Under the pieces are notes generated by a model, which saw only the letters and a program-made list of their open reading frames with translations, ran no database searches and had not been told where the DNA came from. Made by a program: the position numbers and the translations under genes. From Myxococcales bacterium (GTDB lineage Bacteria > Myxococcota > Myxococcia > Myxococcales > Myxococcaceae), in the NCBI GenBank assembly GCA_003153055.1, contig PMBV01000063.1:1-27884 (forward strand): a stretch of DNA of 27,884 nt. The letters are read 5' to 3'. Below, piece by piece: positions 6,769-16,248 of the stretch (the stretch's first letter is position 1; the number at the start of each line of letters is the position of its first letter).

Positions 6769-9015
6769 TCACAGCATCGCCACGGGGTCCACGTCGATGA
6801 CGACCTTGACCCCCGAGGGAATCGTCTCGAGCGCCTTCTCGAGCGCGTCGAGCGGGGGCCCCAGCGCGTGGTGCGTGGGCGCCTTCAGCACCAACTGCCA
6901 GCGGGTCTTGCCCCGAATCTTCGTGATGGGCGCGGGCGCCGGGCCCAAGAGCCGCACGCCCTGTGACGAATGGGGCAGCGCCTTGGCCAGCACCCGACCG
7001 AGCTCCTGGGCCACCCGGGTGGTGAGCTCGGCGCCTTCTCCCTCGACCCGAATGGCGGCCATTCTGGTGTACGGGGGCCACGCGAGCGCCCGTCGCCGCT
7101 CGAGCTCCTCGGCCGAGAAACGGGCGAAGTTCCCCTCGAGCATGCGGGCCACCGGCGGCGCCTCGGGGTTGTAGCTCTGCACCAGCACCCGCCCGGCATC
7201 GGCCCCACGCCCAGCTCGACCCGCCACCTGCGTCAGAAGGTGGAACGTCCGTTCTGCCGCCCGGAAGTCGGGCAGCGCCAGCGCCGTGTCGGCGAGCACC
7301 ACGCACACCAGGGTGACGCCGGGAAAGTCGTGCCCCTTGGCCACCATCTGGGTCCCCACGAGCACATCGAGCTCGCGGCGGGCGAAGCGAGCCAACAGGT
7401 CGGTCAAGGTCTCGGCGTTCGAGGCCGCGTCGCGATCGAGCCGGGCCACCCGCGCGTGAGGGAAGGCGTCGACCACCTCGGCCTCCAAGCGCTCCGTACC
7501 CACGCCGAGCGACAGGAGCGGGCCCCCGCACGACGGGCAGCTCGGAGGCACGAACGACGCCCGTCCGCAGTAGTGGCACTGGAGGCGCCGGGCCGACAGG
7601 TGCAGCGTCAGACAGACATCGCAGTCCTCGCACTTGAGGGTCTGCCCGCACACCTCGCAGGTGAGAAACGTGGCGTGGCCCCGGCGGTTGAGAAAGAGGA
7701 TGACCTGCTGGCTCCGCCCCAGGGTCTCGGCGATGGCCTCTCGCACTGGCCCAGAGAGAACCGGTGGCTCGGTGCCCCGGGTCTCGGGCGTGCGGGGTCG
7801 GGCGACGCGCAGGTCCACCAACTGCACCGTGGGCATCGGTCGGTCATCCACCCGTCGGCTCAGCGTCAGCACCTCGTACCGGCCGCGCTTGACGTTCTCC
7901 AGGCTCTCCAGCGAGGGCGTGGCGCTCCCCAGCACCACCAGGCACCCCGCCTTCTGGGCGCGCACCACCGCCAGGTCCCTCGCGTGGTAGCGGAGCTTCT
8001 CTTCTTGTTTGAACGAGGGGTCGTGCTCCTCATCGACCACCACGACGCCGAGGTTGGGCACTGGCGCCCAGATGGCGCTGCGCACGCCGACCGCGATGCG
8101 CACCACGCCGGCCCGGAGCGCCTGCCACTGCCGGAGCCGCTCCTTGTCTTTGAGCGCCGAGTGCAGCAGCGCCACCTCGGACCCAAAGCGGCTCCGGAAG
8201 CGCCCGACGAGCTGAGGTGTCAGGGCGATCTCCGGGACCAAGACGAGCGCGCCCAACCCTTGGTCGAGGGCCAGCTCGACCACCCTCAAGTAGACCTCGG
8301 TCTTCCCGCTGCCGGTGACGCCGTGGAGGAGCACCGGCTTGAAGCTTCGAGTGGCCAGCGCCCGAGTCAGGCCCTCGACCGCGATCGCCTGCTCCTCGGT
8401 GAGCCGAGCGATTCGGCCCTGCTCCAGCCCCCGGTGGATTCCCCGCTTCACCACCTCGGCCTCGACGCGCACCAGGCCACGAGCCTCGAGGTTCTTGATG
8501 TGTCCGCGGGCTCCGGGAATGGCGTGGGCGACCTCTTCGAGCGGAGCGCGCCCTCCGACGGCCATGAGGTACGAGAGGGTCGCCACCTGCGCTGGAGCCC
8601 GAGAGAGCCCCTCGGTCGTCGCGCCGTCGCACACCTGGGCGTACGCGATGGCCTCAGGGAGGGCCTCTCGCTCTTCGTCGGTCTTCGAGAGCCCCGGAGG
8701 GAGCGCGGCGCGAAGGGCTTCGCCCAGCGGGTAGCGGTAGTACGAGGCGGCGAAGCGCACCAGCTCCACCACGTCGGGCGTGAGCGCCGGCCGCTCGTCG
8801 AGCACCCGCTCGATGGCCTTGAGCCGCCGGTGAACCTCGGGCGGTGGGGCAGGCGCTTCGCCGAGGTAGAAGCCGAGCGCTTGGCCTCGGCCGAAGGGCA
8901 CATGGAGCCGCTGGCCCGGGAGAAGCCGACCGACCAGGTGGGGAGGCACCCTGTACGTGAACTCGCCTCGCACGGGTCGCCCGACCGCGACCAGCGCAAA
9001 CGGGCCCGGGGTCAT
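6769..9015 (-). CDS. priA: Primosomal protein N' (replication restart helicase PriA)
   Basis: A 748-residue superfamily 2 helicase that reloads the replisome at collapsed forks. The start ATG 9015 has GGGAG 6 nt upstream; the frame is open further 5' but lacks conserved sequence. The 3'-DNA-binding domain opens with ALVAVGRPVRGEFTYRVP. Walker A is GVTGSGKT (232-239) and Walker B is DEEH (328-331). The zinc-binding insert has Cys453/456, 462/465, 480/483 and 493/496 in four CxxC pairs, with an extra Cys468. The length matches E. coli PriA (732 residues). It diverges from the large scaffold gene at 9218. I see no damage or missing motif, so it is expected to be functional. Confidence 0.97.
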   Translation of the reverse strand: MTPGPFALVAVGRPVRGEFTYRVPPHLVGRLLPGQRLHVPFGRGQALGFYLGEAPAPPPEVHRRLKAIERVLDERPALTPDVVELVRFAASYYRYPLGEALRAALPPGLSKTDEEREALPEAIAYAQVCDGATTEGLSRAPAQVATLSYLMAVGGRAPLEEVAHAIPGARGHIKNLEARGLVRVEAEVVKRGIHRGLEQGRIARLTEEQAIAVEGLTRALATRSFKPVLLHGVTGSGKTEVYLRVVELALDQGLGALVLVPEIALTPQLVGRFRSRFGSEVALLHSALKDKERLRQWQALRAGVVRIAVGVRSAIWAPVPNLGVVVVDEEHDPSFKQEEKLRYHARDLAVVRAQKAGCLVVLGSATPSLESLENVKRGRYEVLTLSRRVDDRPMPTVQLVDLRVARPRTPETRGTEPPVLSGPVREAIAETLGRSQQVILFLNRRGHATFLTCEVCGQTLKCEDCDVCLTLHLSARRLQCHYCGRASFVPPSCPSCGGPLLSLGVGTERLEAEVVDAFPHARVARLDRDAASNAETLTDLLARFARRELDVLVGTQMVAKGHDFPGVTLVCVVLADTALALPDFRAAERTFHLLTQVAGRAGRGADAGRVLVQSYNPEAPPVARMLEGNFARFSAEELERRRALAWPPYTRMAAIRVEGEGAELTTRVAQELGRVLAKALPHSSQGVRLLGPAPAPITKIRGKTRWQLVLKAPTHHALGPPLDALEKALETIPSGVKVVIDVDPVAML

Positions 9016-9217
9016 CGCCTGCTCCCGACCATCGAGAGACGCTGCCCGACTTCCACTTTCGAGCCCGCGTCCGTCATGAGCTGCGTCTACCCCAAAGGCC
9101 GGCTGTCGTGGCCACCCGTCGCCACGTCGGAGGTCGGCAAGACCTGCGCTCGGCGTCCACCAGGGGAGGCCCAGGAATTGGACCGCGCCCTCCAGGTGTA
9201 GGAACGTCAGGGCGCCC

Positions 9218-12200
9218 ATGGCTGCCCCCATCCTCCTCGTGGCCGACGACCTGCCGTTGATTACGGCGGTGAAGCGTGTCTTGGCGCGAGAAGGCTACGA
9301 AGTCGTCTTGGCGACCAGCGCGGCCGACGCGGTCATCGCCTGGGGCCACTCGCTGCCTGGGCTGATGGTGTTGCAGCCGTCGGTGGAGAGCGGCCGCGGC
9401 CCGCTGCTCCTCGACGAGCTCGATCGCCACCCTGACGTCAAGCTGCTCAGGGTTCTCCTGCTGGGCGAGCTCATTCCCGGCCACCCGCTGCCGGTGGAGC
9501 CCCTTCCCATCGAGCCGGCTCACTTCGCCCGCACGGTCGAAGAGAACCTCCGCGCCGCCGAGAGCTCGGCTCCCTGGCGGCTCATGGAGGCCGAGAAGAC
9601 CCTGCCGCCCCACGCCAGCTTGGACCCCTCCGAGCTCGACACCTGGAGGGCGACGAGGCCGGCCGAGCTCGACGAAGCGGAGCTGCCTCCGCCAGAGAGA
9701 CGCAGCTCGGAGACGGGCGACCATCTCACCGATAAGCTGAGAGAAGCGCCCTCGCAGGTGTGGCCGTCTCCCGCGCCCTCGCCCCAAGCACCCATCGACG
9801 GTGGCGAGGAGTCGCGACACCCGAGGACCGGGCGACAGTACGCCCTCATCGAGTCGCAGCCCCCGTCTTGGGAGGAAGCCGCCGACCCTCGGGTCAGCAC
9901 GGCGCCCCAGTACCCGTCGCCGTCCGCGCCGGTGGTGCCGCCTGCCGAGAGCCCGCCTTCGGAGCCGGGCCGACCTCTTCGCACCACCGGCAGCGGATTG
10001 GCTGCGCGTCAGAACGTCCTCACGCCGGCCGGGCGTCAGCACACGCCGCTCGAGGCCTCGCCTGCTCCCGAAGGTGAGCCGCCCGTGGTCCCGAGGCGAC
10101 GGACACGCCCTCCTGCGCTCGAGGCCTCCGAGCGCACGCCTGGCCCCGGTGCACCGGGCAACGCTCCGCCCTCCACCTCGATGCCCGGCCCCACCGAAGC
10201 GCCGCCAGTCTCCACCCGGAGCCGCAGTCGGCCACCGATGACGCCCGAGGACCTTCTGGCGGGCGCGGGGGGCGAGGGGCAGCCGTCGGGGCACTCCGAG
10301 ACGTCGTCGGCTCCGGCGCGCCGCACGCTGCACCCAGGCTCTGGGGAGTCGCTCCCACCCTCCGAGCAGGTCACGCCGCACATTCCCCGTCGCACCATCT
10401 TGCCCGTGCCCTCGGCCGGGGCGGCTCTTCCCCTTGGCGAAAGCGAACCCGGGGAGAACCCTTCGCTGCTCTCCCCGTGGAGCCCGTCGCGGGTCTCGCC
10501 CGACGACGTCGTCAACCCTCCGGGTGAGCCGACCCGGTCACTCCGCAAGCGGCCCTCGGGCTCGGGCCAGCGCCCGCTCGCGACGAGCGCGCCTGGAGCG
10601 TCGGAGCCGGCCATCGCGGCAAGTGAGCAGCCGGTGCGCCTCGAGCGGGAGACGCTGCTTCCCCTGCCAGGGCGGAGTCTCGATGACGAGCTGGCCATCG
10701 TGACCGGGCAGTCCGGCGAGGGTGCTCCTCCCGCCGACCTCGACGCGCCGTTCGCCCAGACCTTCGTGCCCGTCACTCCGGAGGCCGACGCCCCTGGCGA
10801 GGCAGGGCCTGTGTTGGACCCGTTCGCCGGCGAGGTGCCCGAGACCGAGTGGTACGCTCCCCCTCAGGTCTCTCTCGACGGTGACGCTCAGCGCCCGGCT
10901 GAGCTGGCTCCTGAGCCCGACTGGGACGCTGCCGGAGAGGCCGTGCCGCCAGGGCTCCTTCGGGCCTCGAGGCCGGCGGTATCTGCCCCCCAGCTCGACA
11001 GCCCCTCCGACTTCCAGCCGGGTGAATTCGTCTCGTCACCGTTGACTCCAGAGGAGATCGAAGCGCTTCAGCCCACCGTGCCGCCGGGTGGTGGCGTGGT
11101 CAGCTCTCACTCGGCGGAGTCGCTGGCCGAGCGGCTCTTCGGAGACCTGCCAGCCCTCGAGGACGAATTGCATCGGCGGGTGGAGGCCGAGGCCATCGCG
11201 TCGCTCGAGTCCGCGCTGCGGGGAGACGACGAACCCTCGCGGCTCCCTGGCGCTGGCCTCATGACGAGCTCCCTCTCGGCGCTCTCCACCGAGGAGGAGG
11301 CCCCGGTGGCTCCCGTCACCGCTCGCGTCGTGGAAGCCCTGGCCCGGGCGGAGGCGATGGTGGCGGAGGGTCGCGAGGCCTACCACGAGGGGCTCAGCGA
11401 GCTCGAAGCCGACGCGGTGAGGCACCAGGAGGCGCTGGAGGACGCCAGCCGGCGCGCTGAGGAGGCCGAGGCGCTGGTGCAGGCCGAGCGTGAGGAGCGG
11501 GCGGGCTTCGAGGAAGAGGTCCTCAGGCTCAAGGCCTCGGTCGAGCTCCTCGAGCATGCCGCGGTCGACCAGCAAGCCAGCAACGCCGTGACCCTCGAGG
11601 CGGCCAGGGCACACGGCGCCGCCCAGCTCACCCAGCGCGAGGGCGAGCTCACCGAGACGGCGCTGGCCTGGCAGGCCCGAGCTCAAGGAGCCGAGGCGGA
11701 TCTCGCGCTCCTACGCGCCGAGCTCGACGCGCAGTCGAACGAGGTACGGCAGAGAGAGCACCGCCTCTCCGAGGTCAGCCAACGACAGGCCGATGCCATC
11801 GCGGCCCTGTCTCGCCGCCACGATGAGCAGGTGGCCGAGCTCAGGTACCGGCTGTCCGAGGCCCAGGCGTCGGCCGAAATCTCCAAGGCCGAGGCGACCG
11901 CCGTGGGAGAAGTGACACGGCAGCTCTCGGCGGAGCAGGCGGCGCACGGGGAAACCCGGCGGGCCCTCGCCGAATTCGAGGCTCAGCGCCCCGTTCTCGA
12001 GCAGAGCCAGGCTGACGCCGACGCCCAGCGCCAGGCCGCTGTGGACCTCGTCGAAGCTGGCCGCGCCCGCATCGCCGAACTGGAGACCGAGCGAGCCGAG
12101 CACGAGGCCTGGCGCTCGGAGCTGGAGCGTCAGCTCGAGACCGAGCGAGCCGAGCACGATGCCCGGTTGGTGGGTGACCGGGCCGAGCTCGAGGCCCAGC

Positions 12201-13939
12201 TCTGGAGCCAGCGCTCGGAGCTCGAAGCCCAACTGGCGGCCCAGCGCACGGAGCTGGAAGGTGAGCGACTTGCTCGCGCCAATGGAGTCACCCTCCTTCG
12301 CGCCGAGCTCGAGGCCCGCCTCGAGGCTGAGCGGGTCGAGCACGAGCGACTGCGCTCACACGAGCGCGCCCAGTTCGAGGCCGAGCGCGTCGTGCACGAG
12401 GCCAGTGTGGCTGAGCTCGAGGGTCGGCTCCAGGCCGAGCGCGTCGCGCACGAGGCCCGTGTAGTCGAGACGAGGGCGCAGCTCGAGGGTCAGGTCGAAG
12501 CCGAGCGCGTCGCGCACGAGGCCCGTGTAGTCGAGACGAGGGCCGAGCTCGAGGCGCGACTCGGGGCCGAACGGGCCGCGTACGAAGCGCAGCTCGGCGA
12601 GAAGGTGGCCGAGCTCGCCACGGCGCACGCGTCGTGGGAGGAGGCCAGGTCCGTCGCTGTCGGGCTCGAAGCGAAGCTGGGCGAAGCACGCACGGTCCAC
12701 GAGGCGCTCGAGGTCCACGCGACCCGGCTGACCGAGGAGCTCGAGCGGGCGGCGGCGCGTCAAGCGAGCCTCGTCACCGAGGTGGCCCAGCTCAAAGACG
12801 AGCTCGATGGACAGCGCGCGCGGGCGGAAGGCGCCGAGGCCTCAGCGTCGCTCTCGGCTGGAAAAGTGCTCGAGCTGGAGCATCGGAACGTGAAAACGCT
12901 TGCCCTGCCGGGACGCCCACCGCTCGGTGTGTCTCGCCATGGCACCGCCGACCTGGAGGCGCTGGCCAGGCTCGTGTGCCAGCTCGTCCTCTCGCAGGCT
13001 GACGCCCACCTCGAGCTGGGCGTGGTCGGAGGGCTCCGCTCTCTCTGGCTCAGGAAGGGGCAAATCGTCGCCGCCGCGTCTTCCTTCGAACGCGAGGGCC
13101 TCATCGATCGCGCCCGTCGTGACGGCCTCATCGACGGCAACCAAGAGGCAGAGCTCCGGCCGCTCAGGGGCTCCACGCTCAAGGAGCAGCTCGAGGGACT
13201 CAAGGCCCGGGGCTTCATCCGCGACGTGGAGGCCGTTCCGCTGGTGCAGCGTTGTGCCGAGCAGGTGGCGCTGGCGGCGCTGTCCGAGGAGGAGACTCAG
13301 TACCGCCTCCAGGACGACACGCCCGGCTGGGAGGTCGCCCAGGTGACGATTCCCCGCGCGACGTTGCCGTTGCTGGCCGAGGCCCTGCGGCGCGCCGTTC
13401 CGGTCGATACCTTGCTCGAACGGCTCGGTGGGGGTGATGCCGTGCCGGTCGCCACCGATGCCGAGCTCGAGCTCCGCGCCCTGGGCTTCTCGGACCGAGA
13501 GCGCCGGCTGCTGGCGAAGGTCGACGGCACCGCGACCGTCGAGGAGCTGTGTCTCGCCTCTGGGCTCAAGAGCGACGCCGCCTTCCGCGCTCTCGAAGTG
13601 GCGCAGCTGCTCGGGGCCATCGAGGTGCGAGCCCCGGAGCGCCCGTCGGTTAGGGTCGACCCCGAGCTCGACGTGCACCGCCTCGAGGCCAAGTACGACG
13701 AGGTCGTCGATGCCGACTACTTCACCATCCTGGGCCTCCCGCGGACCGCCGGCTCCGACGAGGTGCAGTCTGCCTGGCAGCGCCTGTCGAACGAGTTCCA
13801 CCCCTTGCGGTTCTCGGGCCACCCTGACGCCGGGCTTCAGCAGCGCGCCCAGGTCGTCTTCAAGCTGCTCGAGGAGGCCGCTCGAGCCCTGGAGGATGAT
13901 CGCCGCCGCGCGGACTATGCGAGGCACCTCCTCGACTGA
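9218..13939 (+). CDS. Pseudo-receiver / long coiled-coil / DUF4388 / degenerate J-domain scaffold protein
   Basis: A 1573-residue protein. Residues 4-112 form a receiver-like fold (PILLVADDLPLITAVKRVL) that keeps acidic Asp10-Asp11, but Gln53 replaces the phospho-acceptor Asp and the conserved Lys is not apparent. Residues about 115-690 are Pro/Ser/Glu-rich and likely disordered. Residues about 705-1220 are a long coiled coil with a 22-residue period rich in ERxxHEAR and AELEAxL. Residues about 1235-1365 resemble a DUF4388/PATAN domain (LWLRKGQIVAAASSFEREG), followed by a winged-helix-like part. Residues 1500-1573 are J-like (DYFTILGLPRTAG) but the HPD tripeptide is HPL (1528-1530). The general plan of pseudo-receiver plus coiled coil recalls the myxobacterial motility proteins FrzS and AglZ; the C-terminal modules do not. 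AGGG lies 5 nt before the ATG. It is divergent from priA. Confidence 0.85.
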   Translation: MAAPILLVADDLPLITAVKRVLAREGYEVVLATSAADAVIAWGHSLPGLMVLQPSVESGRGPLLLDELDRHPDVKLLRVLLLGELIPGHPLPVEPLPIEPAHFARTVEENLRAAESSAPWRLMEAEKTLPPHASLDPSELDTWRATRPAELDEAELPPPERRSSETGDHLTDKLREAPSQVWPSPAPSPQAPIDGGEESRHPRTGRQYALIESQPPSWEEAADPRVSTAPQYPSPSAPVVPPAESPPSEPGRPLRTTGSGLAARQNVLTPAGRQHTPLEASPAPEGEPPVVPRRRTRPPALEASERTPGPGAPGNAPPSTSMPGPTEAPPVSTRSRSRPPMTPEDLLAGAGGEGQPSGHSETSSAPARRTLHPGSGESLPPSEQVTPHIPRRTILPVPSAGAALPLGESEPGENPSLLSPWSPSRVSPDDVVNPPGEPTRSLRKRPSGSGQRPLATSAPGASEPAIAASEQPVRLERETLLPLPGRSLDDELAIVTGQSGEGAPPADLDAPFAQTFVPVTPEADAPGEAGPVLDPFAGEVPETEWYAPPQVSLDGDAQRPAELAPEPDWDAAGEAVPPGLLRASRPAVSAPQLDSPSDFQPGEFVSSPLTPEEIEALQPTVPPGGGVVSSHSAESLAERLFGDLPALEDELHRRVEAEAIASLESALRGDDEPSRLPGAGLMTSSLSALSTEEEAPVAPVTARVVEALARAEAMVAEGREAYHEGLSELEADAVRHQEALEDASRRAEEAEALVQAEREERAGFEEEVLRLKASVELLEHAAVDQQASNAVTLEAARAHGAAQLTQREGELTETALAWQARAQGAEADLALLRAELDAQSNEVRQREHRLSEVSQRQADAIAALSRRHDEQVAELRYRLSEAQASAEISKAEATAVGEVTRQLSAEQAAHGETRRALAEFEAQRPVLEQSQADADAQRQAAVDLVEAGRARIAELETERAEHEAWRSELERQLETERAEHDARLVGDRAELEAQLWSQRSELEAQLAAQRTELEGERLARANGVTLLRAELEARLEAERVEHERLRSHERAQFEAERVVHEASVAELEGRLQAERVAHEARVVETRAQLEGQVEAERVAHEARVVETRAELEARLGAERAAYEAQLGEKVAELATAHASWEEARSVAVGLEAKLGEARTVHEALEVHATRLTEELERAAARQASLVTEVAQLKDELDGQRARAEGAEASASLSAGKVLELEHRNVKTLALPGRPPLGVSRHGTADLEALARLVCQLVLSQADAHLELGVVGGLRSLWLRKGQIVAAASSFEREGLIDRARRDGLIDGNQEAELRPLRGSTLKEQLEGLKARGFIRDVEAVPLVQRCAEQVALAALSEEETQYRLQDDTPGWEVAQVTIPRATLPLLAEALRRAVPVDTLLERLGGGDAVPVATDAELELRALGFSDRERRLLAKVDGTATVEELCLASGLKSDAAFRALEVAQLLGAIEVRAPERPSVRVDPELDVHRLEAKYDEVVDADYFTILGLPRTAGSDEVQSAWQRLSNEFHPLRFSGHPDAGLQQRAQVVFKLLEEAARALEDDRRRADYARHLLD
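12434..12543 (+). repeat. 66-bp tandem duplication within the coiled-coil coding region
   Basis: A 44-bp stretch at 12434-12477 recurs without mismatch at 12500-12543, offset by 66 bp. It encodes AERVAHEARVVETR twice in frame. The rest of the coiled coil (about 12080-12610) shows weaker copies of the same 22-residue unit, so growth by tandem duplication is likely and this pair is the most recent event. Confidence 0.9.
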
Positions 13940-14029
13940 CCAGATTGGGCCTGCAAGTCATTGAAAAGAGGCTCCTTCGCGAGGCAGAGGGGTTTGCGTC
14001 AACCGGGCCCAAAGGTTACAAGAGAGGCC

Positions 14030-14596
14030 ATGGTTCGAGAGATTTTGGTGTGGCCGCACCCTCTGCTCAAGCAGAAGGCGCGTCCGGTTCAGACCGTCGA
14101 CAACGAGACGCGAGCGCTCATCAAGGACATGTACGAGTCGATGTACGCCGCTGACGGGGTCGGTCTGGCCGCGCCTCAAGTGGGTGTGTTGAAGAACGTC
14201 ATCGTCCTCGACACCACGCCGCGGCAGCCCGGTTCACACCCCGTCGCGATGGTGAACCCCGAGATCCTCACCCTCGATGGAAAGTTGCTCTACAAGGAAG
14301 GGTGTCTCTCGGTGCCCGGCGAGGCGGAGGACGTCGAGCGCGCGTTGACCGTGACGGTGCGGTACCTCGACGAGGAGGGTGACGAGCAGACGCTCTCGGC
14401 CGACGGGCTGTTGGCCATCGCCATTCAACACGAGACCGACCACCTCAAGGGCGTGATGTTCGTCGACCACATCTCGTCGCTCAAGCGAGAGTTGATTCGC
14501 AAGCGCATGAAGAAGGTGCAGGCCGCCATGGCCGAGGACAAGGCCGAGTCGGAGACGAAGAAGCCCAAGGATCGACCCCGGGCCGAGGCGCGGTAG
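14030..14596 (+). CDS. def: Peptide deformylase
   Basis: A 188-residue metalloenzyme that removes the formyl group from nascent N-terminal Met in the cytosol. The start ATG 14030 has GAGAGG just upstream; the longer frame to 13961 adds non-conserved residues. All three motifs are intact: GVGLAAPQ (residues 43-50), EGCLS (90-94, metal ligand Cys92) and HETDH (134-138, metal ligands His134 and His138, catalytic Glu135). The last 30 residues are a charged Lys/Glu tail beyond the catalytic domain. No formyltransferase (fmt) gene lies beside it, unlike in many bacteria. It converges with nth, whose end is 9 bp away. Confidence 0.96.
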   Translation: MVREILVWPHPLLKQKARPVQTVDNETRALIKDMYESMYAADGVGLAAPQVGVLKNVIVLDTTPRQPGSHPVAMVNPEILTLDGKLLYKEGCLSVPGEAEDVERALTVTVRYLDEEGDEQTLSADGLLAIAIQHETDHLKGVMFVDHISSLKRELIRKRMKKVQAAMAEDKAESETKKPKDRPRAEAR

Positions 14597-14605
14597 AGTC
14601 CGTCC

Positions 14606-15283
14606 TCACGTCTTCGCTTTCACGCCTCGCTTGGGGCACAGCTCGGCCACCACGCAGCGGTGACATTCGGGCGAGCGGGCGTGGCACACCCGGCGGCCGT
14701 GCCACACCAGGAGCTGGTGGCCCTTGAACCACTGCGCCTCGGGGACCAAGCGTTGGAGATCCGCCTCCACGTCGTTGGGGTCCGTCTGTCGCGAGAAGCC
14801 GAGTCGTCCCGAGAGCCTCAGCACGTGCGTGTCGACGGGGAAGGCCGTGTCGCCTCCCAGGTGCATGCTGACGACGCCCGCCGTCTTGGGCCCGACACCG
14901 GGAAGCTCGCCCAGCGTGGCGCGCGAGAGTGGGACCACTCCTCCGTGATTTTCGACCAGCGCCTTGCCGAGCTTCACCAGGCTCTTGGCTTTGTTGCGGA
15001 ACAGCCCCACCGTCTTGATGTACGCCTCGAGCTCAGCCGGGGTCGCCTTGGCGTAGTGGGCCGCCGTCGGGAAGTCGCGGAACAGCGGCGGAGTGGCCTG
15101 GTTGACGCGACGGTCGGTCGTCTGGGCGGCCAGGACGACGGCGACGAGGAGGTCGAGCGGTGACGTGTAGTCGAGCTCGATGTGGGCTTCGGGCATCGCC
15201 ACGTCGAGTCGGCGAAGAACCTCCAATGCGCGGGCGGACTTCTCTGCCTGGGTGTGTTGCCGGGTCGTGCTCACGGGCCTCAC
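14606..15283 (-). CDS. nth: Endonuclease III, base-excision repair DNA glycosylase/AP lyase
   Basis: A 225-residue HhH-GPD glycosylase that removes oxidised pyrimidines and nicks abasic sites. The helix-hairpin-helix is LPGVGPKTAGVV, with catalytic Lys133, and the catalytic Asp151 lies in FPVDTHVLR. The C-terminal [4Fe-4S] cluster ligands follow the C-x6-C-x2-C-x5-C pattern at Cys200, 207, 210 and 216. The length is close to E. coli Nth (211 residues) with a short N-terminal extension. The start is GTG at 15283; a second GTG at 15274 is equally possible since the first residues are not conserved. It diverges from the M23 lipoprotein gene with 77 bp between. Confidence 0.96.
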   Translation of the reverse strand: MRPVSTTRQHTQAEKSARALEVLRRLDVAMPEAHIELDYTSPLDLLVAVVLAAQTTDRRVNQATPPLFRDFPTAAHYAKATPAELEAYIKTVGLFRNKAKSLVKLGKALVENHGGVVPLSRATLGELPGVGPKTAGVVSMHLGGDTAFPVDTHVLRLSGRLGFSRQTDPNDVEADLQRLVPEAQWFKGHQLLVWHGRRVCHARSPECHRCVVAELCPKRGVKAKT

Positions 15284-15360
15284 ATGCCGCTGCCGAGACG
15301 CGGGCGCAAGAGAGCTGACGCGCCGCGCGGAGACGGCCTCCCAGGGTTACACTCCTCGAG

Positions 15361-16248
15361 ATGGCTCGGTTCGTCTTCGCGGGGGCGTGGCTCGGCCTGG
15401 TGGCCTGCGCGACGGCTCCGCCAGCCGAACGAGTCAGCCTCGAGGCGCTCGTGGCCCCGCCCTCGGCACACGTGACGGACACCAAGGCCTCCAGCTCGCT
15501 GGCGGAGGCGACTCGGCGGTTCATCGAGGTCGCGCAACGCGAACGCCCCTCGACGAGCCGGGGCGCGTCGATGCCTGAGCCGTACATCATGGCCTGGGGC
15601 ACGATGCTCGACGCGGTCGACGAGCTTCTGAGTCAGCCGGTGGAGCACACCTCGACGCTCGATCTCTCGAGGACCCGGCTCGTCCTCGAGACCAACGTCG
15701 ATGCCGACGTGGGCGCGTACGGTGACGTCCCCTCCGGGTTGGCTGAGCGCATTCCCGTGGCGCTCAAGCGGCTGTCGGAGCGTGTGGCGACGCTGACGGT
15801 GAAGCCCCGCCGCGCCGACCCGACCCACTTCTCGTGGCCGACGAGCCCGGTGCTGGTGACGTCGGCCTGGGGCGACCGACTCCATCCGCTCCGGGGTCAG
15901 ATCCTCTTCCATGCAGGGGTGGATCTCTGGGGCGAGCCGGCCCAGGAGGTGCGGGCGGCCTCCAGCGGCCTGGTGGCCTTCGCGGGGTGGAACGGCGCCC
16001 ACGGGAAGCAAGTCGAACTCCAGCACGACGCGCACCTCTGCACCCGCTATAGCCACCTGCAGACGATCCTCGTCGAGGTGGGCCGGGCGGTAAAGCAAGG
16101 AGACATCATCGGGCTGTTGGGGGACACTGGGCAGGTGACCGGGCCACATCTGCACTTCGAGCTTCGGCAAGACGGTGAGCCCGTCGACCCGGAAGCGCTC
16201 CTGCCGCCTCCACCCCAAGCGAAGCACAGCCGGCTGGGTGGCCGATGA
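15361..16248 (+). CDS. M23 (LytM-type) metallopeptidase lipoprotein
   Basis: A 295-residue envelope protein. The signal peptide ends in the lipobox LVAC (Cys16), so it should be lipid-anchored. Residues 158-283 are an M23 peptidase domain with the zinc ligands His184 and Asp188 (HAGVDLWG) and the HLH pair His263/His265 in TGPHLHFEL; His232 in YSHL is the usual extra active-site His. All catalytic residues are present, so it is probably an active peptidoglycan endopeptidase rather than a LytM activator such as EnvC or NlpD. Residues 20-155 have no recognised domain. The last four bases overlap the start of the next gene (ATGA), indicating translational coupling. Confidence 0.92.
   Translation: MARFVFAGAWLGLVACATAPPAERVSLEALVAPPSAHVTDTKASSSLAEATRRFIEVAQRERPSTSRGASMPEPYIMAWGTMLDAVDELLSQPVEHTSTLDLSRTRLVLETNVDADVGAYGDVPSGLAERIPVALKRLSERVATLTVKPRRADPTHFSWPTSPVLVTSAWGDRLHPLRGQILFHAGVDLWGEPAQEVRAASSGLVAFAGWNGAHGKQVELQHDAHLCTRYSHLQTILVEVGRAVKQGDIIGLLGDTGQVTGPHLHFELRQDGEPVDPEALLPPPPQAKHSRLGGR

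Noticed and set aside
6970..9201. 743-codon plus-strand open frame opposite priA
   Set aside because: It is fully antisense to priA, which has every expected motif. The translation is Arg/His/Gly-rich with no domain. High GC gives long shadow frames.
12842..13927. 361-codon minus-strand frame opposite the DUF4388/J region
   Set aside because: Antisense to a frame with recognisable DUF4388-like and J-like sequence; no start context or domain.
13994..14022. Promoter-like TTGCGT, 17-nt spacer, TACAAG before def
   Set aside because: The -10 ends only 7 nt before the ATG, so transcription would start at or after the start codon, and the -35 matches at three positions only.
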